From Lachnoclostridium sp. An181 (lineage in GTDB: Bacteria > Bacillota > Clostridia > Lachnospirales > Lachnospiraceae): a stretch of 64,000 nt of DNA. Where the stretch lies: positions 1 through 64,000 of the forward strand of contig NZ_NFKJ01000003.1 in assembly GCF_002160325.1 (NCBI RefSeq), written 5' to 3'. Within the stretch, counting starts at the first letter, position 1, and each line of letters begins with the position of its first letter. Below are positions 53,672-63,634 of this stretch, in pieces. The position numbers were made by a program, and so were the translations under genes. The notes under the pieces are model-generated. The model was given only the letters and a program-made list of their open reading frames with translations. It made no database searches and was not told the DNA's origin.

Positions 53672-54457
53672 TTACAAAATATGATATGGATAATGAATTG
53701 GTTCCGTCTCAATAAGCAATTCCGGAAACATTCTGCCAAGACTCTCTTTCATATCTTCCACAAAAATATGTTCCATCCCATAATGTCCGACATCGATGAT
53801 GCAAAGCCCTTTTGCAACAGCATCAATCCCTTCATGGTGTCCGATATCCCCTGTCACAAGCGCATCCGCACCTTTTTGGACTGCCACATCAATGACACTT
53901 TTTCCTGAGCCGGGACAGATGGCAATTCTGTGCATTTCCTTCTGTCCGTCTCCAAATAATACCACTCCCGGCAGATCAAATGCAGATTTTAATATGACGC
54001 ACAATTTTTTTGCCGTCTGCCTTTCTACATGTCCAATGAGACCGATCCCAAAAACTTTCCCTTTGTCAGGATCCTCCTTTGTCTTTTCCAAAACCTCATA
54101 CTCTGTCATTCCCATCCGATCTGCCGCACTCTTTGCCATGGAAAGCACATCGTAATTAGTATGCATGGCATAATAGCTGACATCATTTTGAAGAAGACGG
54201 ACAAGGCGTCTTCCTATGAAATCCTCATCTGTCACCTTTTTGATTCCAGAAAAAATGAGCGGGTGGTGTGTGATCAACATGTCGGATCCTTCCGTGATGG
54301 CGTGTTTAACTGCTCTATCATCCGCATCCAGGGCAAGATGGATTTTTTTCACCTCTTTGTCCCGCCTTCCTGCGAGCAGTCCTACATTGTCCCAGGACAG
54401 TGCATAGTCTTTAGGATATACTTCTTCTATTTTTTTTATTACTTCTCTACATAACAT
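53672..54457 (-). CDS. Nif3-like dinuclear metal centre protein
   Basis: 261 residues. Metal-binding His64-His65 (LITHHPLIF) and the later GDIGHHEG motif define the NIF3/GTP cyclohydrolase I type 2-like family, whose physiological activity is still debated. Start overlaps the trmK end by 19 bp, so the two are co-translated. The rpoD-trmK-nif3 order is conserved in Firmicutes. Confidence 0.92.
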   Translation of the reverse strand: MLCREVIKKIEEVYPKDYALSWDNVGLLAGRRDKEVKKIHLALDADDRAVKHAITEGSDMLITHHPLIFSGIKKVTDEDFIGRRLVRLLQNDVSYYAMHTNYDVLSMAKSAADRMGMTEYEVLEKTKEDPDKGKVFGIGLIGHVERQTAKKLCVILKSAFDLPGVVLFGDGQKEMHRIAICPGSGKSVIDVAVQKGADALVTGDIGHHEGIDAVAKGLCIIDVGHYGMEHIFVEDMKESLGRMFPELLIETEPIHYPYHIL

Positions 54458-55158
54458 GACAATCCCTCTTTTGCAGTCTCCAGTTCCCGTTCCACTTCCA
54501 AAGCCCTTCTCTTCGCGCGCTGTGTAGGCGATGCTTTCAGGCTCTTTAATATTCTTTCCTTCTCTTTTGCCACAAACTCCAGGTAATTTTTCAACACCGG
54601 ATGTCTTTTTTTCAGAAGAACTCTCCCATATCGCAATTCTGTCTCGCTGTACGGGCTTTCCACCCCTTTTTCCACGCGCATCATCGGATAATATTTTCCA
54701 TCCTCAAGCACAATATCTTCCTCTACAATGCAGTATCCGTTCTCCTGGAGATAGTTTCTTACTTTCCAGATTTCAGACTGAGGCTGCAATACAAAATATT
54801 GCAGCCCCTCCACAACTTCTTTTCCTTCTTCTAAAATTTTAGTACAGAGCGCTCCTCCCATACCGGCGATGATGACACACTGTACCTCATCCCTGGCAAG
54901 CTCTCTCAGGCCGTCCGAAAGTCTTGTCTCTATGTATTCTTCCAATCCTTCCAGGGCAATATGATGTCTAGCCCTCTCCAAAGGCCCTCTGTTCACATCC
55001 ATAGCAATGGCATGTCCAAATCCCTTTTCCTTTATCAGACTGATTGGAATATATCCATGATCCGTCCCGATATCCGCCACACAGACAGTTGTACTCTTTT
55101 TTCCTCCTGCCGTCAGGTCTGCCACGGCGCAAAGTCTTTTTGATAAATCCATGTTCAT
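54439..55158 (-). CDS. trmK: tRNA (adenine22-N1)-methyltransferase
   Basis: 239 residues. SAM-dependent class I methyltransferase with VADIGTDHGYIPI as the SAM motif, IIAGMGGALC as motif IV and LQPQSEIWKVRNYL after it; the C-terminal helical extension is typical of TrmK. It methylates A22 of tRNA in Firmicutes. It lies 12 bp after rpoD. Confidence 0.93.
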   Translation of the reverse strand: MNMDLSKRLCAVADLTAGGKKSTTVCVADIGTDHGYIPISLIKEKGFGHAIAMDVNRGPLERARHHIALEGLEEYIETRLSDGLRELARDEVQCVIIAGMGGALCTKILEEGKEVVEGLQYFVLQPQSEIWKVRNYLQENGYCIVEEDIVLEDGKYYPMMRVEKGVESPYSETELRYGRVLLKKRHPVLKNYLEFVAKEKERILKSLKASPTQRAKRRALEVERELETAKEGLSCYVEK

Positions 55159-55170
55159 CCGCGTTTCCTC

Positions 55171-56277
55171 TTAGTCCAGATAATCCCTAAGCTTACGGCT
55201 GCGGCTTGGATGTCTCAATTTTCGGAGCGCTTTTGCCTCAATCTGGCGGATACGTTCACGGGTCACATCAAACTCTTTTCCCACTTCCTCCAGTGTGCGC
55301 GCACGTCCGTCATTCATGCCGAAACGCAGCCTTAAAACCTTCTGCTCACGCTCAGTAAGTGTGCCCAAAACCTCATCGAGCTGCTCCTTCAAAAGAGTTG
55401 CAGCTGCAGCCTCTGCAGGTACCGGCACATTGTCATCCTGGATAAAGTCCCCAAGATGGCTGTCCTCCTCCTCACCGATCGGAGTTTCCAGAGAAACCGG
55501 CTCCTGGGAAATTTTTAAAATCTCGCGCACTCTCTCAACAGGCATGTCCAGTTCTTCTGCGATTTCCTCAGGTGACGGCTCCCTTCCAAGCTCCTGAAGA
55601 AGTTGTCTTGACACGCGGATCAGCTTATTGATGGTCTCAACCATATGAACAGGGATACGAATTGTACGCGCCTGGTCCGCGATCGCCCTTGTAATGGCCT
55701 GACGGATCCACCATGTGGCATAGGTACTGAACTTAAACCCTTTCTGGTAATCAAACTTCTCAACTGCCTTGATAAGTCCTAAATTTCCCTCCTGGATCAG
55801 ATCCAAAAAGAGCATTCCGCGGCCTACATAGCGTTTCGCAATGCTGACTACAAGACGCAGATTTGCCTCCGCCAGACGTTTCTTCGCCTCTTCATCCCCT
55901 TCAGCCATCCTTTTTGCAAGTTCGATTTCCTCCTCTGCGCTCAACAGTGGAACCTTACCGATTTCCTTTAAATACATTCTTACCGGATCCTCAATGCTGA
56001 TGCCGTCAGGTACAGACAAGTCAATTTTCTCCATATCCACTTCGTCCTCGTCTGTGATAACGATCTCCATATCATCATCATCGTCTGAATTGATTCGAAG
56101 CACATCAATATTACAGGATTCCAAATACTCAAATACCTTTTCCATCTGTTCCGGTTCTAATTCCATGTCCGCAAAACAGTCGTTGATTTCCTGAATCTCC
56201 AGAATATTTTTCTTCTTCTTGCCAAGGTTGACAAGCTCTTTTAGTTTTTCTTCGAACTTTGTTATGTTTTCTTCCAT
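55171..56277 (-). CDS. rpoD: RNA polymerase primary sigma factor
   Basis: 368 residues, as in B. subtilis SigA. Acidic sigma 1.1-like N-terminus; region 1.2 from [20 protein letters not shown]; region 2 with [19 protein letters not shown] and [13 protein letters not shown]; region 3; region 4 with [15 protein letters not shown] and [18 protein letters not shown]. The start at 56277 ([11 protein letters not shown]) is preferred to earlier in-frame starts. Part of dgt-dnaG-rpoD-trmK-nif3. Confidence 0.97.
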   Translation of the reverse strand: MEENITKFEEKLKELVNLGKKKKNILEIQEINDCFADMELEPEQMEKVFEYLESCNIDVLRINSDDDDDMEIVITDEDEVDMEKIDLSVPDGISIEDPVRMYLKEIGKVPLLSAEEEIELAKRMAEGDEEAKKRLAEANLRLVVSIAKRYVGRGMLFLDLIQEGNLGLIKAVEKFDYQKGFKFSTYATWWIRQAITRAIADQARTIRIPVHMVETINKLIRVSRQLLQELGREPSPEEIAEELDMPVERVREILKISQEPVSLETPIGEEEDSHLGDFIQDDNVPVPAEAAAATLLKEQLDEVLGTLTEREQKVLRLRFGMNDGRARTLEEVGKEFDVTRERIRQIEAKALRKLRHPSRSRKLRDYLD

Positions 56278-56345
56278 AATGTGTCCATCCTCTCTTGGCA
56301 TGACAGTGCAAACTGCTGTCAAGGCCGGTTGTTTATATTTTATCC

Positions 56346-58118
56346 TTATTTAACGGAAATATGCAGTTTTTCCAGGTCCTGCAGCGAGCGCTTTGCATCC
56401 ATCAAAAGCTGCAGTCCTTGTATATCTGTAGGGGCGAGTTTCGCCGTCTTTTCTTCTATACTGTTTCTCTTGACCTGAATTACCATTTCCTTTAGCGCTT
56501 TTTCTTGTTCCTCTTTTGTCGTAAGCTCTTTGATCCTTGTGTGAAAAAGCTTTGCGACCTCCCGGTGCTCCTCTTCATCTGTAAAATGATTCATGATCTT
56601 TGCCGGGTTTCTCTCACCGTTGTCATACTGCTCATAGAGCATTTCCGCCACATCCTGATATAATTTTGTCGTGAAATCTTCCGGGGAAATGTATTTGCGT
56701 ATTTGCCCAAACACCCCTTCATCCTCCAACATCCAGGTAAGCAGCGCTTTTTGGGAAGTCGTATTCCCGCTCTCTTTTTTTTCCCTGTGTACTGAAGGTT
56801 TTGCCCGTACAGCCGGGGCGGCAAGCCCACTTTGCACAGCCACTTTCCGCACCAGTTTCTGCAGCTCTTCATAGCCGGTATGATACGTTTTGGCCACTGC
56901 CTCTATATAATTATTTCTCTCAATCTCCTCCTCAAACTCTCCCAGCCTTCTGGCTGTTTCCCGGAAAAATTCTGTCTTCCCTTCCGGCGAATTCATATCG
57001 TATGATTTTGCAAGCACGCGCAGCCCGAACATAAAGCTATTCTCTGCATTTGTGATCCGCTCTTCAAACGCCTCCGCACCCAAATTTTTGATAAATTCAT
57101 CCGGATCTTTGTACGGTTCCATCCGTATTACTTTTGTATTGATCCCCGATGCTTTTAAAATCGGCGCTGCCCGCAGCGCGGCTCTTGTTCCGGCCTCATC
57201 GCTGTCATATGTCAGATATACATCCTTTACATACCTCTTGATCAGGGATGCATGTCCCGATGTCAGTGCTGTGCCAAGTGATGCCACGGCATTCTGAAAT
57301 CCTGCCTGATGCAGCGCAATAACATCCATGTAGCCTTCGCACACAATGAAATATGGCTTTCTCGATGTCCTTGCCCTATGCAAACCGTAAAGGTTTCTGC
57401 TCTTGTCAAAAATCATCGTCTCCGGAGAATTGAGATACTTCGGCTTGGCATCCCCCATAACACGCCCGCCAAAACCAATGACCCTGTTATTCACATCCAT
57501 GATCGGGAACATCACCCGGTTCCAGAACTTATCATGAACCCCGTGTTTTTCATCAATGGTCACAAGCCCGGCCTTTTGCTGCAGCTCTTCGGAGTACCCC
57601 ATCGTTTTTAGATACCTGCTCAAATCATCGCTGTATTTATTGGAGTATCCGAGTCCAAAGTGCACGATCGTCTCATCGTCGAGCCCGCGCTCCTTCAGGT
57701 ATTTCCACGCTGTCCTCCCTTTTTCTGTCTTTAACTGCGCATAATAATACTTTGCCGCCAGTTTGTTGATTTCCAAAAGCGCATTCCTCAAATCTCTCTT
57801 TTCCTGCTCCTCTCTGGAGTACTCCATCTGCGGTAGCTCCACTCCCGCCCTCTCGGCAAGATATTTGAGTGCTTCCACAAAAGAGAAGTTTTCATACTCC
57901 ATGATGAACGTAAAAACATTTCCTCCAGCTCCGCATCCGAAACAATAGTACATCTGCTTGTCCCTGCTGACGGATAAAGAGGGGGATTTTTCATTGTGAA
58001 ACGGACAGAGTCCAAAATAGGAATTTCCTTTTTTCTGCAATTTGACATATCCGGAAATCACATCCACGATATCATTTTTGATCCTTACTTCTTCAACTAT
58101 CTCTTCTGGATAATACAT
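56346..58118 (-). CDS. dnaG: DNA primase
   Basis: 590 residues. N-terminal zinc finger Cys38, His41, Cys59 and Cys62 ([20 protein letters not shown]); catalytic core with [20 protein letters not shown] and [12 protein letters not shown]; a C-terminal DnaB-interacting helical domain. Makes replication primers. It precedes rpoD with a 68-bp gap, the classic macromolecular-synthesis arrangement. Confidence 0.97.
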   Translation of the reverse strand: MYYPEEIVEEVRIKNDIVDVISGYVKLQKKGNSYFGLCPFHNEKSPSLSVSRDKQMYYCFGCGAGGNVFTFIMEYENFSFVEALKYLAERAGVELPQMEYSREEQEKRDLRNALLEINKLAAKYYYAQLKTEKGRTAWKYLKERGLDDETIVHFGLGYSNKYSDDLSRYLKTMGYSEELQQKAGLVTIDEKHGVHDKFWNRVMFPIMDVNNRVIGFGGRVMGDAKPKYLNSPETMIFDKSRNLYGLHRARTSRKPYFIVCEGYMDVIALHQAGFQNAVASLGTALTSGHASLIKRYVKDVYLTYDSDEAGTRAALRAAPILKASGINTKVIRMEPYKDPDEFIKNLGAEAFEERITNAENSFMFGLRVLAKSYDMNSPEGKTEFFRETARRLGEFEEEIERNNYIEAVAKTYHTGYEELQKLVRKVAVQSGLAAPAVRAKPSVHREKKESGNTTSQKALLTWMLEDEGVFGQIRKYISPEDFTTKLYQDVAEMLYEQYDNGERNPAKIMNHFTDEEEHREVAKLFHTRIKELTTKEEQEKALKEMVIQVKRNSIEEKTAKLAPTDIQGLQLLMDAKRSLQDLEKLHISVK

Positions 58119-58181
58119 GCTGTCCTTCCTTCCAAATACACTCTGCTATATATAATATTCGACAGGAGATTTTGATTTCCT

Positions 58182-59186
58182 TTAATTTTTCCACGATTGC
58201 GGCACAAAAAATTTCTGAAACATTTTTACCGCATATGTATCGGTCATTCCGGCGATATAATCGCACACTGCACGCTCTTTGGAGTGCCCCTTTTCCACAA
58301 GATCAACGTAAAACTTGGGCAGTTCCTCTATATGGAGAAAGTAATACTCATACAAAGCTGCTATCATCTGCACAGCCTTTTTCTCCTCACTTTTCGCCTC
58401 AGGATTCAGATACACGTGAGTAAACATAAACTGCCGCAGCCCTTTCATGGCTCCCTCTACTTTCTTTGACATTCTGATTTCAGGTTTGTCGACACTGTTT
58501 CGTATGACATCGTGGACCATTGTACTAAGGCGGCTGCTGATCGTATTCCCGACCACCTCCCTGTACTCCAGAGGGATATCGCTTGCTCTTAACACTCCTG
58601 CCCGGATGGCATCGTCAATGTCATGATTTACATATGCAATCTTATCTGACAACCGTACAATCTGGCCTTCCAGCGTCTTGGGTCTGCCTGCGCTTTTATG
58701 ATTCAAAATACCGTCAATGACCTCATAAGTGAGATTTAATCCCTTTCCATCCTTTTCCAGGTACTCCACCACGCGTACGCTTTGTTCATTGTGCCGAAAA
58801 CCTTCCGGACACATCTGATCAAGAGCCCTCTCCCCCGCATGCCCAAAAGGTGTATGTCCCAGATCGTGCCCGAGCGCAATAGCCTCAGCTAAATCTTCAT
58901 TTAAGCGCAATGCTTTTGCAATGGTCCTTGCATTCTGTGCAACCTCAAGTGTGTGCGTAAGTCGCGTCCGGTAATGGTCTCCGTCCGGCAACAGAAAAAC
59001 CTGCGTCTTCTGTTTTAATCTTCGGAAAGCTTTACAGTGAAGAATCCTGTCCCTGTCCCTCTGAAATACAGGCCGAAGATCACACTGCTCTTCGTCTCTC
59101 TTTCTCCCTCTTGACAGCGCGCTTTTTGCAGCGTACGGACTCAAATATGTCAATTCTCTTTGTTCCAGCTCTTCTCTTATCGTCAT
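58182..59186 (-). CDS. dgt: dGTP triphosphohydrolase-like HD protein
   Basis: 334 residues. HD-domain metal ligands: HTLEVAQNARTIAKAL, then HDLGHTPFGHAGE and a later DKIAYVNHDIDDA. It matches the deoxyguanosinetriphosphate triphosphohydrolase-like group that controls dNTP levels. The start at 59186 has AGGAGGAG upstream; an in-frame start at 59246 would fall in the tRNA terminator and is rejected. Confidence 0.92.
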   Translation of the reverse strand: MTIREELEQRELTYLSPYAAKSALSRGRKRDEEQCDLRPVFQRDRDRILHCKAFRRLKQKTQVFLLPDGDHYRTRLTHTLEVAQNARTIAKALRLNEDLAEAIALGHDLGHTPFGHAGERALDQMCPEGFRHNEQSVRVVEYLEKDGKGLNLTYEVIDGILNHKSAGRPKTLEGQIVRLSDKIAYVNHDIDDAIRAGVLRASDIPLEYREVVGNTISSRLSTMVHDVIRNSVDKPEIRMSKKVEGAMKGLRQFMFTHVYLNPEAKSEEKKAVQMIAALYEYYFLHIEELPKFYVDLVEKGHSKERAVCDYIAGMTDTYAVKMFQKFFVPQSWKN

Positions 59187-59243
59187 AGTTCTCCTCCTTT
59201 CCAAAATTTGCGCCATGTGCATCACGAAGGGGCCATTATATAA

Positions 59244-59273
59244 CAAAAAAGCCTTGAATTCTCAAGGCTTTTT
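59244..59273 (-). terminator. Terminator after the tRNA genes
   Basis: Perfect stem AAAAAGCCTTGA/TCAAGGCTTTTT with a 4-nt ATTC loop and U-runs, 5 bp past the 3' end of tRNA-Leu. Confidence 0.85.
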
Positions 59274-59277
59274 AGAA

Positions 59278-59362
59278 TGCGGAAGATGGGACTTGAACCC
59301 ACACGACTGCAATAGCCACAAGATCCTTAGTCTTGCTCGTCTGCCAGTTCCGACACTTCCGC
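59278..59362 (-). tRNA. tRNA-Leu (anticodon AAG)
   Basis: 85-nt class II tRNA on the minus strand: acceptor GCGGAAG/CTTCCGC with discriminator A, D-arm, anticodon stem CAAGA/TCTTG around loop CTAAGGA (anticodon AAG), a variable arm, and TTCAAGTCC in the T-loop. CCA is not encoded. Confidence 0.95.
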
Positions 59363-59479
59363 GCGTCTCAACAAAAAATATTCTATCACTTATTTTTCTT
59401 TTTGTCAAGAACTTTTTTAATTATTTTTTGTTTGTGAATCCTTTTCACAAAAATAGCCCTCTTATTTTTTGAAGGCTAA

Positions 59480-59554
59480 TCGGGGTGACAGGATTCGAAC
59501 CTGCGACCTCCTGGTCCCAAACCAGGCGCTCTAGCCAAACTGAGCCACACCCCG
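59480..59554 (-). tRNA. tRNA-Pro (anticodon TGG)
   Basis: Acceptor CGGGGTG/CACCCCG, D-arm GGCTCAG..GGCTAGAGC, anticodon loop TTTGGGA (TGG) in stem CTGGT/ACCAG, T-arm with GGTTCGAATCC, discriminator A. Transcribed ahead of tRNA-Leu, with 117 bp between them. Confidence 0.95.
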
Positions 59555-59731
59555 TCTCATCTCTCGATTGGTGTATCTCGAAGACAAAACTTATTATATT
59601 GTCTTTCCCCCCATTTGTCAACAGTTTTTTTACATATTTTTCAATATTTTATCACTATTTATTGCGGCGTGCGCATTCTGCCCGGAGAGATCTTATATTC
59701 ATAAGAAATTCTTTTGACTCCCCTATAGAAT

Positions 59732-59774
59732 AAAAAAACGCCATACAGCGCCGCGCACAAGCGCAGCACCTGGC
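59732..59774 (-). terminator. Terminator of the infC-rpmI-rplT operon
   Basis: GCCA outer stem (59740-59743 with 59771-59774) and an inner GCGC-rich stem, followed on the minus strand by seven U residues (59732-59738). The remaining 59555-59731 and 59775-59817 hold no gene that I can see. Confidence 0.75.
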
Positions 59775-59817
59775 ATCTTTTCATCTATCCACTCTCGTTC
59801 CTTTTACCAATCTGAAA

Positions 59818-60174
59818 TTAAGCCAATTTAGATTTTGCAACCTCTGCGAGTGTTGTGAACCCTTTTGCATCGTTTACTGCCATCTCTGCCAGCATTTTTC
59901 TGTTCACTTCAACACCTGCAAGTTTTAAACCGTGCATAAATTTGCTGTAGGAAAGTCCATTCATTCTTGCTGCTGCGTTGATACGAGCAATCCAAAGCTG
60001 TCTCATCTGACGCTTGCGCTGCTTTCTTCCTGCATATGCACTTGTAAGAGCTCTCATTACAGACTGCTTCGCAACTCTGTACTGTTTAGATCTTGCTCCT
60101 CTGTATCCTTTTGCGAGTTTTAAAACTTTATTATGTTTTCTTCTAGCGTTCATTCCGCCTTTGATTCTTGCCAT
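59818..60174 (-). CDS. rplT: 50S ribosomal protein L20
   Basis: 118 residues. [36 protein letters not shown] is the L20 signature in shorter form, very basic N-terminus. Binds 23S rRNA early in 50S assembly and, in this family of operons, represses its own operon through the leader upstream of infC. It follows rpmI after 35 bp. Confidence 0.98.
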   Translation of the reverse strand: MARIKGGMNARRKHNKVLKLAKGYRGARSKQYRVAKQSVMRALTSAYAGRKQRKRQMRQLWIARINAAARMNGLSYSKFMHGLKLAGVEVNRKMLAEMAVNDAKGFTTLAEVAKSKLA

Positions 60175-60209
60175 CTCTTATAATCCTCCTTCAATTGTTT
60201 TTCTACATC

Positions 60210-60407
60210 TTACAGGTATGGTAAGATTTTCTTCATATTCTTTACGTTAGATGCATCTGTAACAGTTGTTTGTCTAAGATTTCTTTTTCTCTTAGTAGAT
60301 TTTTTTGTTAAGATATGGCTTTTATAAGCTTTCGCTCTTTTTAATTTTCCTGTACCTGTTACTTTGAAACGTTTTGCAGCTGCTCTGCTTGTTTTTATTT
60401 TTGGCAT
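60210..60407 (-). CDS. rpmI: 50S ribosomal protein L35
   Basis: 65 residues, [24 protein letters not shown] with the [13 protein letters not shown] tail. Small basic large-subunit protein between infC and rplT. Confidence 0.98.
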   Translation of the reverse strand: MPKIKTSRAAAKRFKVTGTGKLKRAKAYKSHILTKKSTKRKRNLRQTTVTDASNVKNMKKILPYL

Positions 60408-60462
60408 AATTTTGTCCTCCTCCGTCTCTTTGGCCTTTTCTTGCGGCTGAATATTTATGTGT

Positions 60463-60969
60463 TTAACGTTTTTCAGTTAAAACCATGCTCATGCTTCTTC
60501 CCTCGAGTTTTGGCGCTTTTTCAATGACAGCTACATCTTCCAGCATATTTGCAAAATCATCAAGAATATGTTTGCTTGTCTGTACATGTGCCATCTCTCT
60601 TCCCCGGAACCGAAGCGTTACTTTTACTTTATTGCCTTTTGCAATAAATTTTCTGGCGTTATTCACTTTTGTATTCAGGTCATTGCCCTCAATATTTGGT
60701 GACAGGCGCACTTCCTTTACTTCAACAGTCTTCTGTTTTTTCTTTGCTTCTTTTTCTTTTCTCGCCAGTTCATACCGGTACTTTCCGTAATCAATAATCT
60801 TACATACCGGCGGTTTTGCTGTTGGAGCAATCTTTACCAAGTCTAACTCAGCTTCCACGGCAATTTTCATCGCTTCTTTCGCTGACATAATGCCGAGCTG
60901 TTCTCCGTTTTCACTGATTACTCTCACTTCTTTGTCTCTGATTTGTTCGTTGATCATTAAATCGCTAAT
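60463..60969 (-). CDS. infC: Translation initiation factor IF-3 (probable AUU start)
   Basis: 168 residues. IF-3 N domain from [14 protein letters not shown], linker rich in Lys ([19 protein letters not shown]) and C domain ending with [13 protein letters not shown]. The ATG at 60957 lacks a ribosome binding site within 15 nt, whereas ATT at 60967-60969, in the same frame (reading ISDL before that ATG), has GGGGG 9 nt upstream. AUU starts are a known feature of infC that permits IF-3 autoregulation. The start is therefore set at 60969. Confidence 0.88.
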   Translation of the reverse strand: MSDLMINEQIRDKEVRVISENGEQLGIMSAKEAMKIAVEAELDLVKIAPTAKPPVCKIIDYGKYRYELARKEKEAKKKQKTVEVKEVRLSPNIEGNDLNTKVNNARKFIAKGNKVKVTLRFRGREMAHVQTSKHILDDFANMLEDVAVIEKAPKLEGRSMSMVLTEKR

Positions 60970-61007
60970 TGTAGTACACCCCCATCAATGGAATTCATTA
61001 AACTTAC

Positions 61008-61152
61008 AAAAAAAAGTGAATAGCACAAGACTATCCACTTTCTATACATAAACAAAGATTTCTCAACATCTGTATTCTCTGCAATATAAAACCATTAGTC
61101 ACTCAATCGTGCTAAGGTGAGAGTGGATACTCTTCTTTCTTTTCTTCACACG
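61008..61152 (-). promoter_or_regulatory. L20-type leader (attenuator) of infC-rpmI-rplT
   Basis: About 180 nt of untranslated leader. The terminator AAGTGGATAG/CTATTCACTT (61014-61023 with 61031-61040) is followed by a long U-run (61008-61015). An upstream segment GTATCCACTCTCACC (about 61106-61123) is complementary to the terminator arm and can form the alternative hairpin. This matches the Firmicute L20 leader principle, in which free L20 promotes termination. Confidence 0.75.
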
Positions 61153-61158
61153 CAGATA

Positions 61159-61187
61159 ATATTACCATGTCTTTTTTCTGATGTCAA
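61159..61187 (-). promoter_or_regulatory. SigA-type promoter of the infC operon
   Basis: On the minus strand TTGACA (61182-61187), 17-bp spacer, TAATAT (61159-61164), near consensus, just past the stop of the transporter gene. Confidence 0.8.
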
Positions 61188-61195
61188 TACCTTTT

Positions 61196-62572
61196 TTATA
61201 CTTTCAGGAAATCAAATGGTCCCAAATCCCACTGCATAACTCCGGCTACTGAACTCAAAAGAATGAGTACCATAAATACCGGACAGATCCATTTGATCAT
61301 AACTTTGAACAATTTTTCCGCCTTGAAACTTCCATTTGTGACTTTGACTTCCTCGCTGATCACCTTTGGCTTTAAGAAGAAACCGACAAATACACAGGTA
61401 AAGAATGCGACGATCGGCATCAGTACACTGTTGCTTGCAAAATCCATGATGTCCAAAATCGTCAATCCCTGCCAACTGATTCCGTTTAACAGCCCAAATC
61501 CAAGGGAAGATGGAAGTCCCATCAAAACTGCGATCGCAAGTACCAAAATACAGGTTGGTTTTCTTTTCCATCCCAATTTATCCATTACAACTGATACGAT
61601 CGTCTCCATCAGGGAGATAGAGGATGTGAGTGCTGCAAAAAGAACCATGAGGAAAAACAGTGCTCCTATCAGTCCTCCTGCAGGCATGCTGTTAAATACT
61701 TTCGGCAATGTGATAAACATCAACCCAGGGCCTGCGCTCAAAGCAGATTCATCTCCTCCTGAGAATGCAAATACAGCCGGAATGATCATAAGCCCTGCCA
61801 GGAAAGCAACTCCTGTATCGAAAATCTCAATCTGTCTTACCGCGCCTTCCAGACTGTTTTCTTTTTTCATATAGGAACCGTACGTGATCATGATTCCCAT
61901 GGCAAGTGACATGGAGTAAAACATCTGTCCCATAGCAGCCACTACTGTACTTGCGGAGAAGTCCTCCATCTGAGGAAGAAGATAATACTTCACTCCCTCT
62001 CCTGCCCCTTCAATGGTACAGCTGTAGATAGCGATGATTATAGTCAGCAACACCAGCACCGGCATCATAAATTTGCTCACTTTCTCAATACCTTTTTCCA
62101 CGCCAAGCGCTACGATAATAGCTGTCGCGCCAATAAAAACTGCAAACCAGAGGATTGGTTCCCCAGTAGATGCGGTAAATTCAGAAAAATATGTATCTCC
62201 TGCTGCCTGTGCTGCCCCTCCTGTCGCAAATGTCACAAGATATTTGATCACCCATCCTCCGATCACAGAATAATACGGGAAAATGATGACTGGTACGAGC
62301 GCAGCTAAAACTCCGACAAATCCAAACCGCTTATCCAGTTTTTTAAATGCCCCAATTGGGCTTAATCCTGTTTTTCTTCCGATCGCAATCTCCGCAACCA
62401 TCAAAGAAAATCCAAATGTCACTGCAAGTACAATGTAAACGACCAAAAAGGTGCCCCCTCCATACTTTGCAGCAAGATATGGGAATCTCCATATATTTCC
62501 AAGTCCAACGGCAGAACCTGCTGCAGCCATGACGAATCCCATTTTGCTTGAAAAGCTACTTCTTTCCTTCAT
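61196..62572 (-). CDS. Sodium-dependent transporter, SNF (NSS) family
   Basis: 458 residues with about 11-12 membrane helices. The N-terminal Na/substrate-binding signature MAAAGSAVGLGNIWRFPYL is intact; FYSMSLAMG and NSMPAGG are in later helices. Bacterial members move amino acids or related solutes with sodium; the substrate cannot be read. Start at 62572 has GAGAGGA upstream; an in-frame ATG at 62581 is the alternative. Transcribed alone. Confidence 0.9.
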   Translation of the reverse strand: MKERSSFSSKMGFVMAAAGSAVGLGNIWRFPYLAAKYGGGTFLVVYIVLAVTFGFSLMVAEIAIGRKTGLSPIGAFKKLDKRFGFVGVLAALVPVIIFPYYSVIGGWVIKYLVTFATGGAAQAAGDTYFSEFTASTGEPILWFAVFIGATAIIVALGVEKGIEKVSKFMMPVLVLLTIIIAIYSCTIEGAGEGVKYYLLPQMEDFSASTVVAAMGQMFYSMSLAMGIMITYGSYMKKENSLEGAVRQIEIFDTGVAFLAGLMIIPAVFAFSGGDESALSAGPGLMFITLPKVFNSMPAGGLIGALFFLMVLFAALTSSISLMETIVSVVMDKLGWKRKPTCILVLAIAVLMGLPSSLGFGLLNGISWQGLTILDIMDFASNSVLMPIVAFFTCVFVGFFLKPKVISEEVKVTNGSFKAEKLFKVMIKWICPVFMVLILLSSVAGVMQWDLGPFDFLKV

Positions 62573-62653
62573 CCTTTCCATTCCTCTCTTTAACTTTAGT
62601 GTGTTGACTTATTATTACATAAAACTGCCAGAATAGCAAGTAGAGATGCCTTC

Positions 62654-63526
62654 TTATGCTTTTTTATTTCCCATACAGAACGTTGCGACAACACCCGGCC
62701 CCGTATGTGTTCCTATCACTGTGCCTATATTATTAATAATAACGTTTGAAATTCCATACTTTTTCTGTATTTGTTCCTTCACATACTCGGCATCCTCAAT
62801 ACAATCCCCATGGGTGATCATTACAAGATCATTTTCCTTCTCATAACCTTTCATCTGATTTTCCATCATATCCACGATCCTGTTCAACGCTTTTTTTCTT
62901 CCACGCTCTTTTCCGATAACCTCAAGTTTACCTTCGTCATTCAAGTAAATAATAGGCTTGATCTGTACCATGGTGCCAAGAATCGCTGTGGCCTTTGACA
63001 CCCTTCCACCGCGGTGCAGGTGATGCAGATCATTCACTGTCACATTGTGACAAATGTGAAGTTTATTTTTCTCCACCCAGTCTGCAACCTCTTCCAGTTT
63101 CCTGCCCTGCTCTTTCAAAGCAAGCGCTTTTGTAAGAAGAAGCCCCTGCCCGAGGCAGGCGCAAAGAGAATCTATCACAATGATCTTTGCCCCCTCTTTC
63201 TCCTCCATCAAAGTCTGGGCTGCAATTCTAGCGCTGTTGCATGTACCGCTCAATCCGGAAGAAAAGGCAATATGCAGGATATCATATCCTTTCTCCAGTT
63301 CCTTTTCAAACATTTCCCTGACCTGTTCCGGATTGACCTGGGAAGTCGTTGGCATAGAGCCGTTCCTGATCTTGTCAAAAAATTCTTTTGGACTTAGACC
63401 ATTTCTGTCCTCATAAGTGATTCCATCGATCGTATAGCTTAATGCTATGTACGGGACACCTTTTTCTTCGAGCATACTTTTGGGCAAGTCCACTGTACTG
63501 TCTGTAGTGATAATATACTCTTTCAT
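62654..63526 (-). CDS. DegV family fatty-acid-binding protein
   Basis: 290 residues. MKEYIITTDSTVDLP start, PTTSQVNPEQV, SSGLSGTCNSARIA and HHLHRGGRVSKA are DegV hallmarks. Homologues bind fatty acids and present them to fatty acid kinase FakA. The ATG at 63526 has GGAGGAG upstream; an earlier in-frame ATG at 63547 is less well placed. Cytosolic. Confidence 0.93.
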   Translation of the reverse strand: MKEYIITTDSTVDLPKSMLEEKGVPYIALSYTIDGITYEDRNGLSPKEFFDKIRNGSMPTTSQVNPEQVREMFEKELEKGYDILHIAFSSGLSGTCNSARIAAQTLMEEKEGAKIIVIDSLCACLGQGLLLTKALALKEQGRKLEEVADWVEKNKLHICHNVTVNDLHHLHRGGRVSKATAILGTMVQIKPIIYLNDEGKLEVIGKERGRKKALNRIVDMMENQMKGYEKENDLVMITHGDCIEDAEYVKEQIQKKYGISNVIINNIGTVIGTHTGPGVVATFCMGNKKA

Positions 63527-63634
63527 TCGTCTCCTCCTGCTCTTCATTCTCTTTGCTTTTTATCATATCATCATTGATGTGATTATGCAAAACGAATTTG
63601 GCGGGGGCAGCTTTCTGCCCCTCAAATCCTGTTT

